Assembly: GCF_012273655.1 (NCBI RefSeq)
Contig: NZ_JAAWWP010000001.1
Coordinates: 310,001 to 374,000, forward strand
Direction: 5' to 3'
Origin: Streptomyces physcomitrii
GTDB taxonomy: Bacteria; Actinomycetota; Actinomycetes; Streptomycetales; Streptomycetaceae
Length of the DNA stretch: 64,000 nt
Shown in pieces: positions 24,062 through 32,712 of the stretch; within the stretch, counting starts at the first letter, position 1, and each line of letters begins with the position of its first letter. Position numbers and translations under genes: made by a program. The notes under the pieces were generated by a model that worked only from the letters and a program-made list of their open reading frames with translations, was not told where the DNA came from and made no database searches.

Positions 24062-24882
24062 GCCGCGCCCCCGCCGGAGCGGTGGTCACCGGGGCGGGCC
24101 GCGGCCTCGGGGCGCTGATCGCCGGTGCCCTGGTCGAGCGCGGCCACCGGGTCCTGGTCACCGACCTCGACGCGGAGGCGGCCCGGGCCACGGCGGCCGC
24201 GCTCGGCCCCGAGGCCGGCTGGGCCGCCGTCGACGTACGGGACGAGGCGCAGGTCACCGCGGCACGGGACCGCGTCCTCGCGGAGGCGGGCCGCCTCGAC
24301 GTCTGGGTCAACAACGCCGGGGTGCTCGCCACCGGGCCCGCCTGGGAGCAACCCCCGGACGTACGCCGCCTGATGATCGAGGTCAACGCGCTCGGCACCG
24401 TCAACGGCACGGTCGCCGCGATCGGGGCCATGCGGGAGACCGGCGGCCACATCGTCAACGTGGTCTCGCTGGCGGGGCTGACCGCGGTGCCGGGCGAGGC
24501 GGTCTACGCGGCGTCCAAGCACGCCGCCCTCGGCTTCAGCCTGAGCACCCTCGCCGATCTGCGGCTCGCCGGGATCAAGGGGGTCGACATCTCCTGCGTC
24601 TGCCCGGACGGCATCTGGACCCCGATGCTCCACGACAAGCTCGACGACCCCGCCTCGGCGCTCTCCTTCTCCGGCAAGCTGCTCCGGCCCGAGGAGGTCG
24701 TCGCGGCGGTACGCGGGGTCCTCGACCGCCCGCGCCCGGTGACCGCCGTACCGCGCCGGCGGGGACTCCAGGTGCGGCTCGCGGACGCCCTGCCCTCGCT
24801 CGGGCTGCGCGCCCTTCCGCTGGCGGTCGCGCGGGGACGGCGGGTGCAGCGGAGGATGCTGGCGCGGCGCCGGTCGGGGTAG
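24058..24882 (+). CDS. short-chain dehydrogenase/reductase (SDR)
   Basis: The 274-aa product has the classical SDR Rossmann features: GAGRGLGALIAGAL (TGxxxGxG), LDVWVNNAGVLATGP (NNAG), VSLAGL (catalytic Ser region) and VYAASKHAALGF (YxxxK). The C-terminal ~50 residues are basic and longer than the minimum SDR. It should oxidise or reduce an alcohol/ketone with NAD(P). GTG 24058 overlaps the MBL-fold gene stop. The substrate is unknown; context suggests a hydrophobic ring compound or fatty acyl derivative. Confidence 0.93.
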   Translation: MSRAPAGAVVTGAGRGLGALIAGALVERGHRVLVTDLDAEAARATAAALGPEAGWAAVDVRDEAQVTAARDRVLAEAGRLDVWVNNAGVLATGPAWEQPPDVRRLMIEVNALGTVNGTVAAIGAMRETGGHIVNVVSLAGLTAVPGEAVYAASKHAALGFSLSTLADLRLAGIKGVDISCVCPDGIWTPMLHDKLDDPASALSFSGKLLRPEEVVAAVRGVLDRPRPVTAVPRRRGLQVRLADALPSLGLRALPLAVARGRRVQRRMLARRRSG

Positions 24883-24965
24883 GGGGCCGGTCGCACTCCG
24901 CCGCCGCGCCGCCTCGTCGCGCCGGGGGCTCACCCGGCCCGCGCGGACCGGTCTCCGTCCCACCC

Positions 24966-25011
24966 CTTGTCGATACACGAACGTACTGGATACATTCCCG
25001 TATCGGATCCG
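24966..25011 (+). promoter_or_regulatory. candidate promoter/operator of the TetR-FAD dehydrogenase operon
   Basis: TTGTCG (24966-24971) and ATACAT 17 bp downstream could be a -35/-10 pair. The -10 region lies in an inverted repeat GATACATTCCCGTATC (about 24989-25004), and a further GATAC lies at 24972. This A/T-rich block in a GC-rich intergene is a plausible TetR operator about 150 bp before the TetR start codon. Confidence 0.5.
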
Positions 25012-25157
25012 GGTCTCCAGCTGTCCGGCGGTTCGGCCATCCAGCGGTTCAGCCGCCCGGGTCCGCGTATCGGGCCCGGGCACCGGGTCCGGAGACCGGC
25101 TCCGGGGTCACCGCTCCGGGGCCCGGCGGCGACGACGGCGGCGGAGAGCGGCACCGT

Positions 25158-25823
25158 ATGACATCCCTGACGCGTGGTGAGCAGCCCAAGCGGGTCACCC
25201 GGCGCCGCGCCCTGACCCGGCAGCGGCTGCTCGACGCGGCTCTGCACGTCTTCGCCGAGGAGGGCTTCGGGCGCTCCACGGTCGACCGGGTCTGCGAGCG
25301 CGCGGGCTTCACCCGCGGCGCCTTCTACTCGAACTTCACCTCCCTCGACGAGCTGTTCCTCGCCATGTGGGAGGAGCGCGCGGCGGCGATGCGGGACGGC
25401 CTGCGCGAGGCGATCGCGGCCACCGAGGGCTCCGGCGCGCTGGACGCGGACGACCCCGAGCGGGTGCTGCGCGCCGTGCTCGACGTGATCCCGGTCGACG
25501 ACGCCTGGTACCGGGTGACGGCCGAGTTCACCGCGCACGCGCTGCGCAATCCGCCGCTCAGGCGCGTGATGGCGGCCCGCGAGGCGGCGATCCTGGACGC
25601 CCTGCTGCCCCTGGTCGAAGGAGCCCTGGCACGGATCGGCCGCAGGGTCACCGACCGCACCGCACTCGGGCAGGCGCTGATCGCCGTGCACGACGGCACC
25701 AGCGTGCAGGTGCTTCTCGAACCCGCGGACCCGGCCGTACGCGCCCGCCGCGAAGAGCTCTTCCGCCACGTACTGATGGCGTACTCCACCGAAGGTCCCG
25801 GCGAAGGCGAGGAAGACCAGTGA
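25158..25823 (+). CDS. TetR-family transcriptional regulator
   Basis: The 221-aa protein has a standard TetR N-terminus (about residues 17-64): RRRALTRQRLLDAALHVFAEEGFGRSTVDRVCERAGFTRGAFYSNF, with the recognition helix FTRGAFYSNF. The ligand domain (75-210) is helical and contains no recognised signature. TetR repressors are released by the pathway substrate. Its stop overlaps the GTG of the FAD dehydrogenase gene, so the regulator most likely represses its own operon. An inverted repeat upstream is a candidate binding site. Confidence 0.94.
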   Translation: MTSLTRGEQPKRVTRRRALTRQRLLDAALHVFAEEGFGRSTVDRVCERAGFTRGAFYSNFTSLDELFLAMWEERAAAMRDGLREAIAATEGSGALDADDPERVLRAVLDVIPVDDAWYRVTAEFTAHALRNPPLRRVMAAREAAILDALLPLVEGALARIGRRVTDRTALGQALIAVHDGTSVQVLLEPADPAVRARREELFRHVLMAYSTEGPGEGEEDQ

Positions 25824-27487
25824 GCGAGCGGGCAGACGTCGCGGACGTCATCGTGGTGGGGGCCGGGCTCGCCGGTCTCGTCGCGACGTACGAACTCGTC
25901 CGGGCCGGGCGCAAGGTCCTCGTCCTCGACCAGGAGAACGAGGCCAACCTCGGCGGCCAGGCCTTCTGGTCGCTCGGCGGCCTCTTCCTCGTCGACAGCG
26001 AGGAGCAGCGCCGGATGAAGATCAAGGACTCCTACGAACTCGCCCTCCAGGACTGGCTCGGCTCGGCCGCCTTCGACCGCGAGCGCGAGGACCACTGGCC
26101 GCGCAAGTGGGCGCAGGCGTATGTGGAGTTCGCGGCCGGACCCAAGCGGAGCTATCTGCACGGCCTCGGGCTGCGGTTCATGCCGAACGTCGGCTGGGCC
26201 GAGCGCGGCGACGGACTCGCCTCCGGCCACGGCAACTCGGTACCCCGCTTCCATCTGACCTGGGGCACCGGACCCGAGGTGGTCCGGGTCTTCCTCGAAC
26301 CGGTCAAGAGGGCAGAGCGGGAAGGCCTGGTGATGTTCCGTCACCGGCACCAGGTCGACGAGCTGGTGGTGGAGAACGGCGCCGCGGTGGGCGTGCGCGG
26401 AACGGTGCTCCAAGACTCCGCGGCGCCGCGGGGCGTCAAGTCCTCGCGTGACAAGGTGAGTTCGTTCGAGCTGCGGGCGCAGGCCGTGGTCGTCACCTCC
26501 GGCGGTATCGGCGGCAACCCCGAACTGGTGCGCAGGAACTGGCCGGAGCGGCTCGGCCCCGCCCCCGCCCGCATGATCTGCGGGGTCCCCGCGCACGTCG
26601 ACGGGCGGATGCTGGAGATCACCGAGCAGGCGGGCGGCAACATCGTCAACCGCGACCGGATGTGGCACTACACCGAGGGCATCAGGAACTGGGACCCGAT
26701 CTGGCCCGACCACGCGATCCGGATCATCCCCGGCCCCTCCCCGCTCTGGCTGGACGCGACCGGGCAGCGGCTGCCCCCGCCGTACTTCCCCGGCTTCGAC
26801 ACCCTCGGCACGCTGAAGCACATCCAGCGCACGGGCCACGCCCACACCTGGTTCCTGCTCACCCAGACCATCATCGAGAAGGAGTTCGCGCTCTCCGGCT
26901 CCGAGCAGAACCCGGACTTCACCGGGAAGGACCTGAAGCTGACCCTGAACCGGGTCAAGAAGGGCCCGACCGGTCCGGTCGCCGCCTTCATGGAACACGG
27001 CGAGGACTTCGTCGTACGCCGCACCCTGCGCGATCTGGTCGACGGCATGAACTCCCTCGGCAGCACACCGGAGTTGGACTACGCTCAGGTCGAAAGGGAG
27101 GTCCTGGCCCGCGACCGGGAGGTGGACCTCGCCTACTCCAAGGACATGCAGCTGATGGCGGTGCGCAACGCGCGCGCCTACTTCCCCGACCGGCTCGCCC
27201 GCGTCGCCAAGCCGCACCGGCTGCTCGACCCGGCGCACGGCCCGCTGATCGCGGTGCGCCTGAACCTGCTCACCCGCAAGACCCTCGGCGGCCTGGAGAC
27301 CGACCTCGACGCGCGCGTCATCCGGCCGGACGGCGAGGTCTTCGAGGGCCTGTACGCGGCCGGGGAGGTCGCCGGATTCGGCGGCGGGGGAGTGCACGGC
27401 TACAACGCCCTGGAGGGCACCTTCCTCGGCGGCTGCATCTTCTCCGGCCGCGCGGCCGGCCGCGCCCTCGCCCGGTCGCTCGCGTGA
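25820..27487 (+). CDS. FAD-binding dehydrogenase (fumarate reductase/KstD-like flavoprotein)
   Basis: The 555-aa flavoprotein begins with VADVIVVGAGLAGLVATYEL (GxGxxG, FAD binding) and LVLDQENEANLGGQAFWSLGG. Further flavin contacts are VVVTSGGIGGNPELV (about residue 225) and GLYAAGEVAGFGGGGVHGYN near the C-terminus. This layout is that of the FAD_binding_2 family, which includes 3-ketosteroid-delta-1-dehydrogenases and fumarate reductases. The length fits. The exact substrate cannot be read, but a steroid- or terpenoid-like ring dehydrogenation is possible. It is coupled to the TetR gene in front and followed, 85 bp later, by an SDR gene. Confidence 0.9.
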   Translation: MSERADVADVIVVGAGLAGLVATYELVRAGRKVLVLDQENEANLGGQAFWSLGGLFLVDSEEQRRMKIKDSYELALQDWLGSAAFDREREDHWPRKWAQAYVEFAAGPKRSYLHGLGLRFMPNVGWAERGDGLASGHGNSVPRFHLTWGTGPEVVRVFLEPVKRAEREGLVMFRHRHQVDELVVENGAAVGVRGTVLQDSAAPRGVKSSRDKVSSFELRAQAVVVTSGGIGGNPELVRRNWPERLGPAPARMICGVPAHVDGRMLEITEQAGGNIVNRDRMWHYTEGIRNWDPIWPDHAIRIIPGPSPLWLDATGQRLPPPYFPGFDTLGTLKHIQRTGHAHTWFLLTQTIIEKEFALSGSEQNPDFTGKDLKLTLNRVKKGPTGPVAAFMEHGEDFVVRRTLRDLVDGMNSLGSTPELDYAQVEREVLARDREVDLAYSKDMQLMAVRNARAYFPDRLARVAKPHRLLDPAHGPLIAVRLNLLTRKTLGGLETDLDARVIRPDGEVFEGLYAAGEVAGFGGGGVHGYNALEGTFLGGCIFSGRAAGRALARSLA

Positions 27488-27572
27488 ACTCCGCCACGCC
27501 GGACGGCACTTGCCCGGCACCCGAGGCGAACCCCCGCCCATCCAGCACCACTTGGCACCCGAGGGAGACGGC

Positions 27573-28376
27573 ATGACCCAGCGGACCGCACTGATCACCG
27601 GCGCCTCCTCGGGTATCGGCGGCGCCGTCGCCGCCGCCCTGGTCGCCCGCGGCCACCGGGTGCTCGGCACCAGCCGCAAGCCCGAACTCCTCGACGAGGC
27701 AGCCCGGTTGCCCGGAGTGGAGTACCTGCCGCTCGACCTCACCGACGAGGCGTCCATCCTCGCCTGCGCCGAGGCCGCGGGCCCGGTCGACATCCTGGTC
27801 AACAACGCGGGCGAGAGCCAGCTCGGCGCCCTCGAAGAGCTGCCGATGGACGCCCTGCGGCGGCTGTTCGAGCTGAACGTCTTCGGCGCGGTGCGGCTCA
27901 CCCAGCTCCTGCTGCCCGGCATGCGGGAGCGGCGCCACGGCCGGGTGGTGATGGTCGGCTCGATGCTGGCCAGCTTCCCGCTCGCCTTCCGCTCCTCCTA
28001 TGTGGCCTCCAAGGCGGCACTCAAGGGCTTCGGCCTCGCCGCCCGGCGCGAACTCACCCCGTACGGCGTCTACGTGAGCACCGTCGAACCGGGCTCGATC
28101 CGCACCGGCATCAGCGAGCGCCGCACCCGCTACCAGGCCCCGGGCTCCCCCTACGCGGCCGAGTACGGCACGGTCGCCGCCAAGCTCGACGCCAACGAGG
28201 CGATCGGCATCCCCGCCGAGAAGGTCGCCCACACCATCCTCACCGCGATCGGGGCCCAACGCCCCAAGGCCTTCTACGCCGTGGGCAGCAACGCCCCGCT
28301 GGTCTTCACCCTGCGCCGCCTGCTCAGCCACGGGGCGGCCGAACGACTGGTGACGCGCAAGCACGGGCTGTCGTAG
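27573..28376 (+). CDS. short-chain dehydrogenase/reductase (SDR)
   Basis: The 267-aa SDR has TGASSGIGGAVAAALVARG (cofactor site), VDILVNNAGESQLG, VMVGSMLASFP (catalytic Ser region) and YVASKAALKGFG (YxxxK). Cofactor preference (Arg/Lys after strand 2: TSRKPELL) suggests NADP(H). ATG 27573 follows a GAGGGAGA ribosome site. It is the last gene of the TetR-FAD dehydrogenase group and differs from the SDR at 24058. Together they could catalyse successive alcohol/ketone and ring desaturation steps. Confidence 0.93.
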   Translation: MTQRTALITGASSGIGGAVAAALVARGHRVLGTSRKPELLDEAARLPGVEYLPLDLTDEASILACAEAAGPVDILVNNAGESQLGALEELPMDALRRLFELNVFGAVRLTQLLLPGMRERRHGRVVMVGSMLASFPLAFRSSYVASKAALKGFGLAARRELTPYGVYVSTVEPGSIRTGISERRTRYQAPGSPYAAEYGTVAAKLDANEAIGIPAEKVAHTILTAIGAQRPKAFYAVGSNAPLVFTLRRLLSHGAAERLVTRKHGLS

Positions 28377-28463
28377 GGCTTTTCCGCCGGATCAGGCAGG
28401 GCCCGCGCGGGCCGGTGCGCAATACCGGTGCGCAAGAAAGGAAACGCCCTGGACGGGCGCGGG

Positions 28464-29426
28464 TCAGTCGGCGGGGGCGCGCAGCAGGGCCTCCTGGGCG
28501 GCGGTGGCGACGAGTTCGCCGTTCCGGGTGAAGAACTCGCCCTGGCACAGGGCGCGTCCGTCCGCCGCGATCCGGCTGCGCTGCGCGAAGAGCAGCCACG
28601 CGTCGGCGCGCACCGGCCGGTGGAACCAGAGCGCGTGGTCGAGCGAGACGAGCCGTACCGGCGAACCCCCGCTGCGCGGGAAGACCCGGTGGAAGGCCCG
28701 GGTCGCGGTCGGCGCCAGCGTCACATCGCTCAGATACGCGAGCGCGCAGGCGTGCGCGGCGGACTCCGGCGGCAGCGGCAGCCGGGTACGGGACCAGGTG
28801 TACAGGGTGAACTCGCCCTCGCGCCCGCCGACTTGGACCTCCTCCTCCGGTACGTACCGCAGGTCGAGCACCTCGCGCAGCGCCGGTGAGCGATGGCCGG
28901 CCAGCGCGTCGGGCAGACCCTCGGGTCCGGACACCCCGGGCGCCTGCACCTGGCTGCGGTGGCCGTCCGGCTCCGGCGACTTGAAGGAGGCGTGCAGGCT
29001 CAGCACCTCCCCGGCGGACTGCCGGGCGAGGACTTGGCGCAGCGAGTACGAGCGGCCGTCCCGCATCCGCAGCGCACGGTAGGCGACCTTCTCCTCGCAG
29101 GAGACCGGCCGCAGGAAGTAGGCGTGCAGCGAGTGCACCGGCCGCTGCCCCGGCACGGTCCGGCAGGCCGCCGCGAGCGCCTGCGCGAGCACCGATCCGC
29201 CGAAGCCCGCACCCTTGCGCCCCTCATGGCACAGACCGAGGTACTGGTCCTCTCCGTCCGCCTCAAGCCGCACCTGGTCCGCGAAGGGGGCCGGGGGCGG
29301 CCGCCTTCCCGGGTCCGCCGGGCCCGCCGGGACGGGCGAGGCGGTCGGGGCCGCCGGGCGGGACGGACCGGCGGTGGGGCGGGGGAGCGGCGGCAGGGCC
29401 GAGCCGGGGTCGTGCACCGAGGTCAC
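28464..29426 (-). CDS. acyl-CoA thioesterase II (TesB-like)
   Basis: From GTG 29426 the product has 320 aa. The CGGGAGG ribosome site 5 nt upstream decides this start; a TTG further upstream at 29489 is rejected. After a ~50-residue Pro-rich N-terminal tail, the double hot-dog TesB fold follows, with GGSVLAQALAAACRTVPG, HSLHAYFLRP, LSLHASF, then YLSDVTLAPTATRAF, SLDHALWFHRP and GEFFTRNGELVATAAQEALLR. It cleaves acyl-CoA to free acid and CoA in the cytoplasm. A perfect palindrome lies 22 nt upstream of the start, likely an operator of a fatty-acid or acyl-CoA-responsive regulator. Confidence 0.92.
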   Translation of the reverse strand: MTSVHDPGSALPPLPRPTAGPSRPAAPTASPVPAGPADPGRRPPPAPFADQVRLEADGEDQYLGLCHEGRKGAGFGGSVLAQALAAACRTVPGQRPVHSLHAYFLRPVSCEEKVAYRALRMRDGRSYSLRQVLARQSAGEVLSLHASFKSPEPDGHRSQVQAPGVSGPEGLPDALAGHRSPALREVLDLRYVPEEEVQVGGREGEFTLYTWSRTRLPLPPESAAHACALAYLSDVTLAPTATRAFHRVFPRSGGSPVRLVSLDHALWFHRPVRADAWLLFAQRSRIAADGRALCQGEFFTRNGELVATAAQEALLRAPAD

Positions 29427-29447
29427 CGCGGCCTCCCGGGAGGGGTT

Positions 29448-29465
29448 GCTGAGCGGCCGCTCAGC
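29448..29465. promoter_or_regulatory. perfect 18-bp palindrome upstream of thioesterase gene
   Basis: GCTGAGCGGCCGCTCAGC is its own reverse complement. The TGAGCG-CGCTCA form is that of TetR-family operators. It lies within the leader or promoter of the TesB gene and would block transcription when bound. Confidence 0.6.
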
Positions 29466-29670
29466 GGGGTCGGTAGGTGTAGGAGGCAATCAGGTACGGG
29501 GCGCGACGTCAACGGGGCCTGGGGGCGAGGGGGGTGGCGGGGGCGGGGTGAGCCGATGCCGTCCACCCGCGACCCGCGACCCGTGACCCGCTCGCCCGCC
29601 GCCCCTCCCGGCAGCCCGGCCCCGTGTCGGTGGCGCGTGGCAGGATGCGGCGAAGCAATCCGGACGGGAG

Positions 29671-29716
29671 CGGAGAAGGCGAAGAAGACGGAGAAGGCGA
29701 AGAAGACGGAGAAGGG
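29671..29716 (+). repeat. 18-bp purine-rich tandem repeat
   Basis: Two and a half copies of CGGAGAAGGCGAAGAAGA start at 29671, 29689 and 29707. They lie in a longer purine-rich tract running to about 29740, in the 467-bp gap between the divergent thioesterase and helicase genes. No convincing gene is present in the gap. Confidence 0.8.
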
Positions 29717-29893
29717 CTGAGGAGACGGGGAGAACGAAGAGCGCGGTGCGAGCCGAGGGCGCGAGAAGAACGACAGAAGCGCAGAAGTAATGCGAGAGAA
29801 GCAGCGAGCGGAGAACGAAGGGACAGCGGGGGTCCGGGGCGAGCAGGTCCCGGCGGTACGGATGACGGATTCGGTGGGTGCGCGAGGGGCGTG

Positions 29894-32368
29894 ATGGCGG
29901 AAGGCGGAGGGGGCGCAGAGGCCGCGGGGCTCGGGTGGGGCGGTCCCGCCGGAGGGGCCGAGGCGCCCGGACCCGGCGCTGAGCGCCCCGGGCGCGCGGT
30001 GGCCGGGCTGCTCGCCGAGGCCCGCGCCCTGGACGCCGCCGCCCGGCAGCTGCTCGCCGACCACACCCGCGCACAGGAGGCCGTACGCGCCGCGCTCGCC
30101 CCCGTCCTCGACGAGCTGATCGCCGCCGAGCTGGACCAGATCGCCGTGGCCCGGCTGCGCGAGGTCACCGGCGGACGGCTGCGGCTCGGCGCCCTGGAGG
30201 ACGCCGGGTACACCACGGTCGGCGCGGTGCACGCCGCCAGCCGCCATGCCCTGCGGCAGATACCGGGCGTCGGGCAGCAGACCGCCGACCAGGCCCTCGC
30301 CGCCGCGAAACAGCTCGCCCAGGCGGTCTCCGAGACGGTCTCGGTACGTATCGACGCCGACGCACCGGACGCCCGCGCCATCGCCCTGCTCCAAGCCCTG
30401 CACCGCCTGGTCGAGGCGGGCCCCGAGCTGCGCCGCGCCACCGAGTCCGCCACCCGCGCCGCCCGCGGACTCGGCGCCCTGCTCCCGCTCGCCGCTCCCG
30501 CCGCGGGCCGCTTGCGGATGCTCTTCGCCCGGCGCCGTACCCGCGAGGCGGCCCTCGGCGCCGCTGCCCGGCTGCGCGCCCTCACCGGCGAGCTGCACCG
30601 CGCCGGGACCCCGGGTCTGCTCGCCCAGTCCAGCGTCGACCTGCTGCGCGAGGACGCCGAACCGCTCGCCGCCCTGGTCGACTTCGAGCTGCGCTCCGCC
30701 GAGTACTACAGCCTGCTCGCCGAGTACACCGGCGGCGGGACCGATGTGGCGGCGGCCGAGGGCTTCCTGCCGGACGAGGTCGCCGGGCGGGTACGCGAGC
30801 AGCGCCTCGACGAGGGCCTGCTGCGGGTCTCGCTGCGCGGCTACCAGTCCTTCGGCGCCCGGTTCGCGCTCGCGCAGCGGCGGGTGGTCCTCGGCGACGA
30901 GATGGGCCTCGGCAAGACGGTCCAGGCTCTCGCCGTCCTCGCCCACCTCGCGGCCCGCGGCGAGCGCCACTTCCTGGTCGTCTGCCCGGCGAGCGTCCTG
31001 ATCAACTGGACCCGCGAGATCCGCTCCCGCAGCGCCCTGCGCCCCGTACCGGTACACGGCCCCGCCCGCGCCGAGGCCTTCGCCGAATGGCAGACCGGCG
31101 GCGGCGTCGCGCTCACCACCTTCGACGTCCTGCACGCGCTCACCGACGCGGCGCCGGGCAACTCCCCCTCGCGGTCGGCGGCTTCCGGCTCGGGATCGGC
31201 CGGCACCGGCACCGGGCTCGCCGGCACCGGCACCGGGCTCGCCGGCACCCTCGATACCGGTTTCGCGGACCCGGGCGTCCGGCCCGCGCTCCTGGTCGTG
31301 GACGAGGCGCACTACGTCAAGAACCCGGCGGCACGCCGCTCCCGGGCCGTCGCCCGCTGGGCCGAACGCAGCGAGCGGGTGCTCTTCCTGACCGGCACCC
31401 CCATGGAGAACCGGGTCGAGGAGTTCCGCAACCTGGTGCGCCACCTCCAGCCCGCCCTGGTGGACCGCATCGAGCAGGGCGCCGGGGCGGCGGGCTCCCA
31501 GGCCTTCCGCAGGGCCGTCGCGCCCGCGTATCTGCGCCGCAACCAGCAGGACGTACTGACCGAACTGCCCGCCCTGCTCAAGGTCGACGAGTGGGAGGAG
31601 TTCAGCGCCGCCGACAAGGAGGAGTACGCCGAGGCCGTCGCCGCGGGCAATTTCATGGCCATGCGCCGGGCCGCCTACGCCGCGCCCGCCGACTCCGCGA
31701 AGCTGGAGCGGCTGCGCGAACTCCTCGCCGAGGCCGCCGACAACGGGCTCAAGGCCGTGGTCTTCTCCTACTTCCGCGAGGTCCTCGCCACCGTGCACGC
31801 GGCCCTCGGCGAGGACGTCTTCGGGCCGCTCACCGGCGAGTTGGCGGCGGAACGGCGCCAGCAGCTCGTGGACGACTTCGCCGCAGCCCCCGGCCACGCC
31901 GTACTCCTGAGCCAGATCCAGGCGGGCGGCGTCGGCCTCAACATGCAGGCCGCCTCGGTCGTCATCCTCTGCGAACCCCAGGTCAAGCCCACCATGGAGC
32001 ACCAGGCCATCGCCCGCGCCCACCGGATGGGCCAGGTCCGCCCGGTCCAGGTGCACCGCCTGCTGGCCACCGACAGCGTCGACGAGCGCCTCCTCGACAT
32101 CCTCCGCAACAAGGACCGCCTCTTCGACGCCTACGCCCGCCGCAGCGACACCGCCGAATCCGACCCCGAGGCCGTCGACGTCTCGGACCGCTCCCTGGCC
32201 CGCCACATCGTGGAGGACGAACAGCGGCGGCTGGCGGGGGAGTTGGGGCGGAGGGAGGCTTCTGCGCCGGAGGGGTCTTCGGAGGCGGCTGCCGCCTCGA
32301 CCGAGTCCGCGCCGGTGGAGTCAGCCTTGCCCGGTGAGCCCGAGGACGAGCGGCCCGCCACCACCTGA
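29894..32368 (+). CDS. SNF2-type DEAD/DEAH-box helicase
   Basis: The 824-aa protein has a helix-hairpin-helix-like N-terminal segment (GYTTVGAVHAASRHALRQIP, GVGQQTADQAL; about residues 95-140). The SNF2 helicase core follows: Walker A GDEMGLGKTVQALAVL (about 335), LVVDEAHYVKNPAARRSRA (DEAH box), LTGTPMENRVEEFRNLV, and in the second lobe LLSQIQAGGVGLNMQAASVV with AIARAHRMGQVRPVQVHRLL. A 21-bp duplication adds a Gly/Thr-rich loop between motifs Ib and II. Such proteins translocate on DNA and remodel protein-DNA complexes or assist repair. ATG 29894 has GAGGGG before it; the upstream open frame is purine-rich and unlikely coding. Confidence 0.93.
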   Translation: MAEGGGGAEAAGLGWGGPAGGAEAPGPGAERPGRAVAGLLAEARALDAAARQLLADHTRAQEAVRAALAPVLDELIAAELDQIAVARLREVTGGRLRLGALEDAGYTTVGAVHAASRHALRQIPGVGQQTADQALAAAKQLAQAVSETVSVRIDADAPDARAIALLQALHRLVEAGPELRRATESATRAARGLGALLPLAAPAAGRLRMLFARRRTREAALGAAARLRALTGELHRAGTPGLLAQSSVDLLREDAEPLAALVDFELRSAEYYSLLAEYTGGGTDVAAAEGFLPDEVAGRVREQRLDEGLLRVSLRGYQSFGARFALAQRRVVLGDEMGLGKTVQALAVLAHLAARGERHFLVVCPASVLINWTREIRSRSALRPVPVHGPARAEAFAEWQTGGGVALTTFDVLHALTDAAPGNSPSRSAASGSGSAGTGTGLAGTGTGLAGTLDTGFADPGVRPALLVVDEAHYVKNPAARRSRAVARWAERSERVLFLTGTPMENRVEEFRNLVRHLQPALVDRIEQGAGAAGSQAFRRAVAPAYLRRNQQDVLTELPALLKVDEWEEFSAADKEEYAEAVAAGNFMAMRRAAYAAPADSAKLERLRELLAEAADNGLKAVVFSYFREVLATVHAALGEDVFGPLTGELAAERRQQLVDDFAAAPGHAVLLSQIQAGGVGLNMQAASVVILCEPQVKPTMEHQAIARAHRMGQVRPVQVHRLLATDSVDERLLDILRNKDRLFDAYARRSDTAESDPEAVDVSDRSLARHIVEDEQRRLAGELGRREASAPEGSSEAAAASTESAPVESALPGEPEDERPATT

Positions 32369-32435
32369 CACCCGGGGGCGGGCACGTTCGGGGCTGTACC
32401 CGGGCAGGCTGCGTACAGGTCCCCTCCGGGATGCC

Positions 32436-32660
32436 TCAGCTCGCCTCGACGCCCTCCTCGGCGGCGCGACGCATCAGCTGCTGCACCTGCTCCTCGGACC
32501 ACCCGGTGATCCGGGCGACCTCGGCGTGGTCGCCGGTCTCGTCGCTCCCCTTCTGCAACGCGGCAATCGCCTCGACCTGCAGATCGGCAAAGGCACCGTC
32601 CAGGGCGGCCTTGGCCTCGCGGTAGCGCTGGGCGGCGAGTTCGAGCTTTCCGGTGTCCAT
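32436..32660 (-). CDS. small HTH-like protein, unknown
   Basis: The 74-aa product is an all-helical protein: a Lys/Glu/Ala coiled helix (about residues 5-38) followed by a helix-turn-helix-like part (GDHAEVARITGWSEEQVQQL). Similar tiny proteins are common in Streptomyces and are annotated hypothetical. ATG at 32660 is preceded by a purine-rich GGAAAGACCC ribosome region. It is convergent with the helicase gene and lies next to the CRISPR array, but nothing in it resembles a Cas protein. Confidence 0.75.
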   Translation of the reverse strand: MDTGKLELAAQRYREAKAALDGAFADLQVEAIAALQKGSDETGDHAEVARITGWSEEQVQQLMRRAAEEGVEAS

Positions 32661-32712
32661 AGGGGGTCTTTCCGTAGGGAGCGGAGGGGGTGGGTTGATT
32701 GTGACGTATGGG

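Noticed and set aside
29624..29893. 90-codon N-terminal extension of the helicase
   Set aside because: The extension is coded by purine-rich repeats (GEGEEDGEGEED), overlaps the divergent promoter and lacks a ribosome site; ATG 29894 has one.
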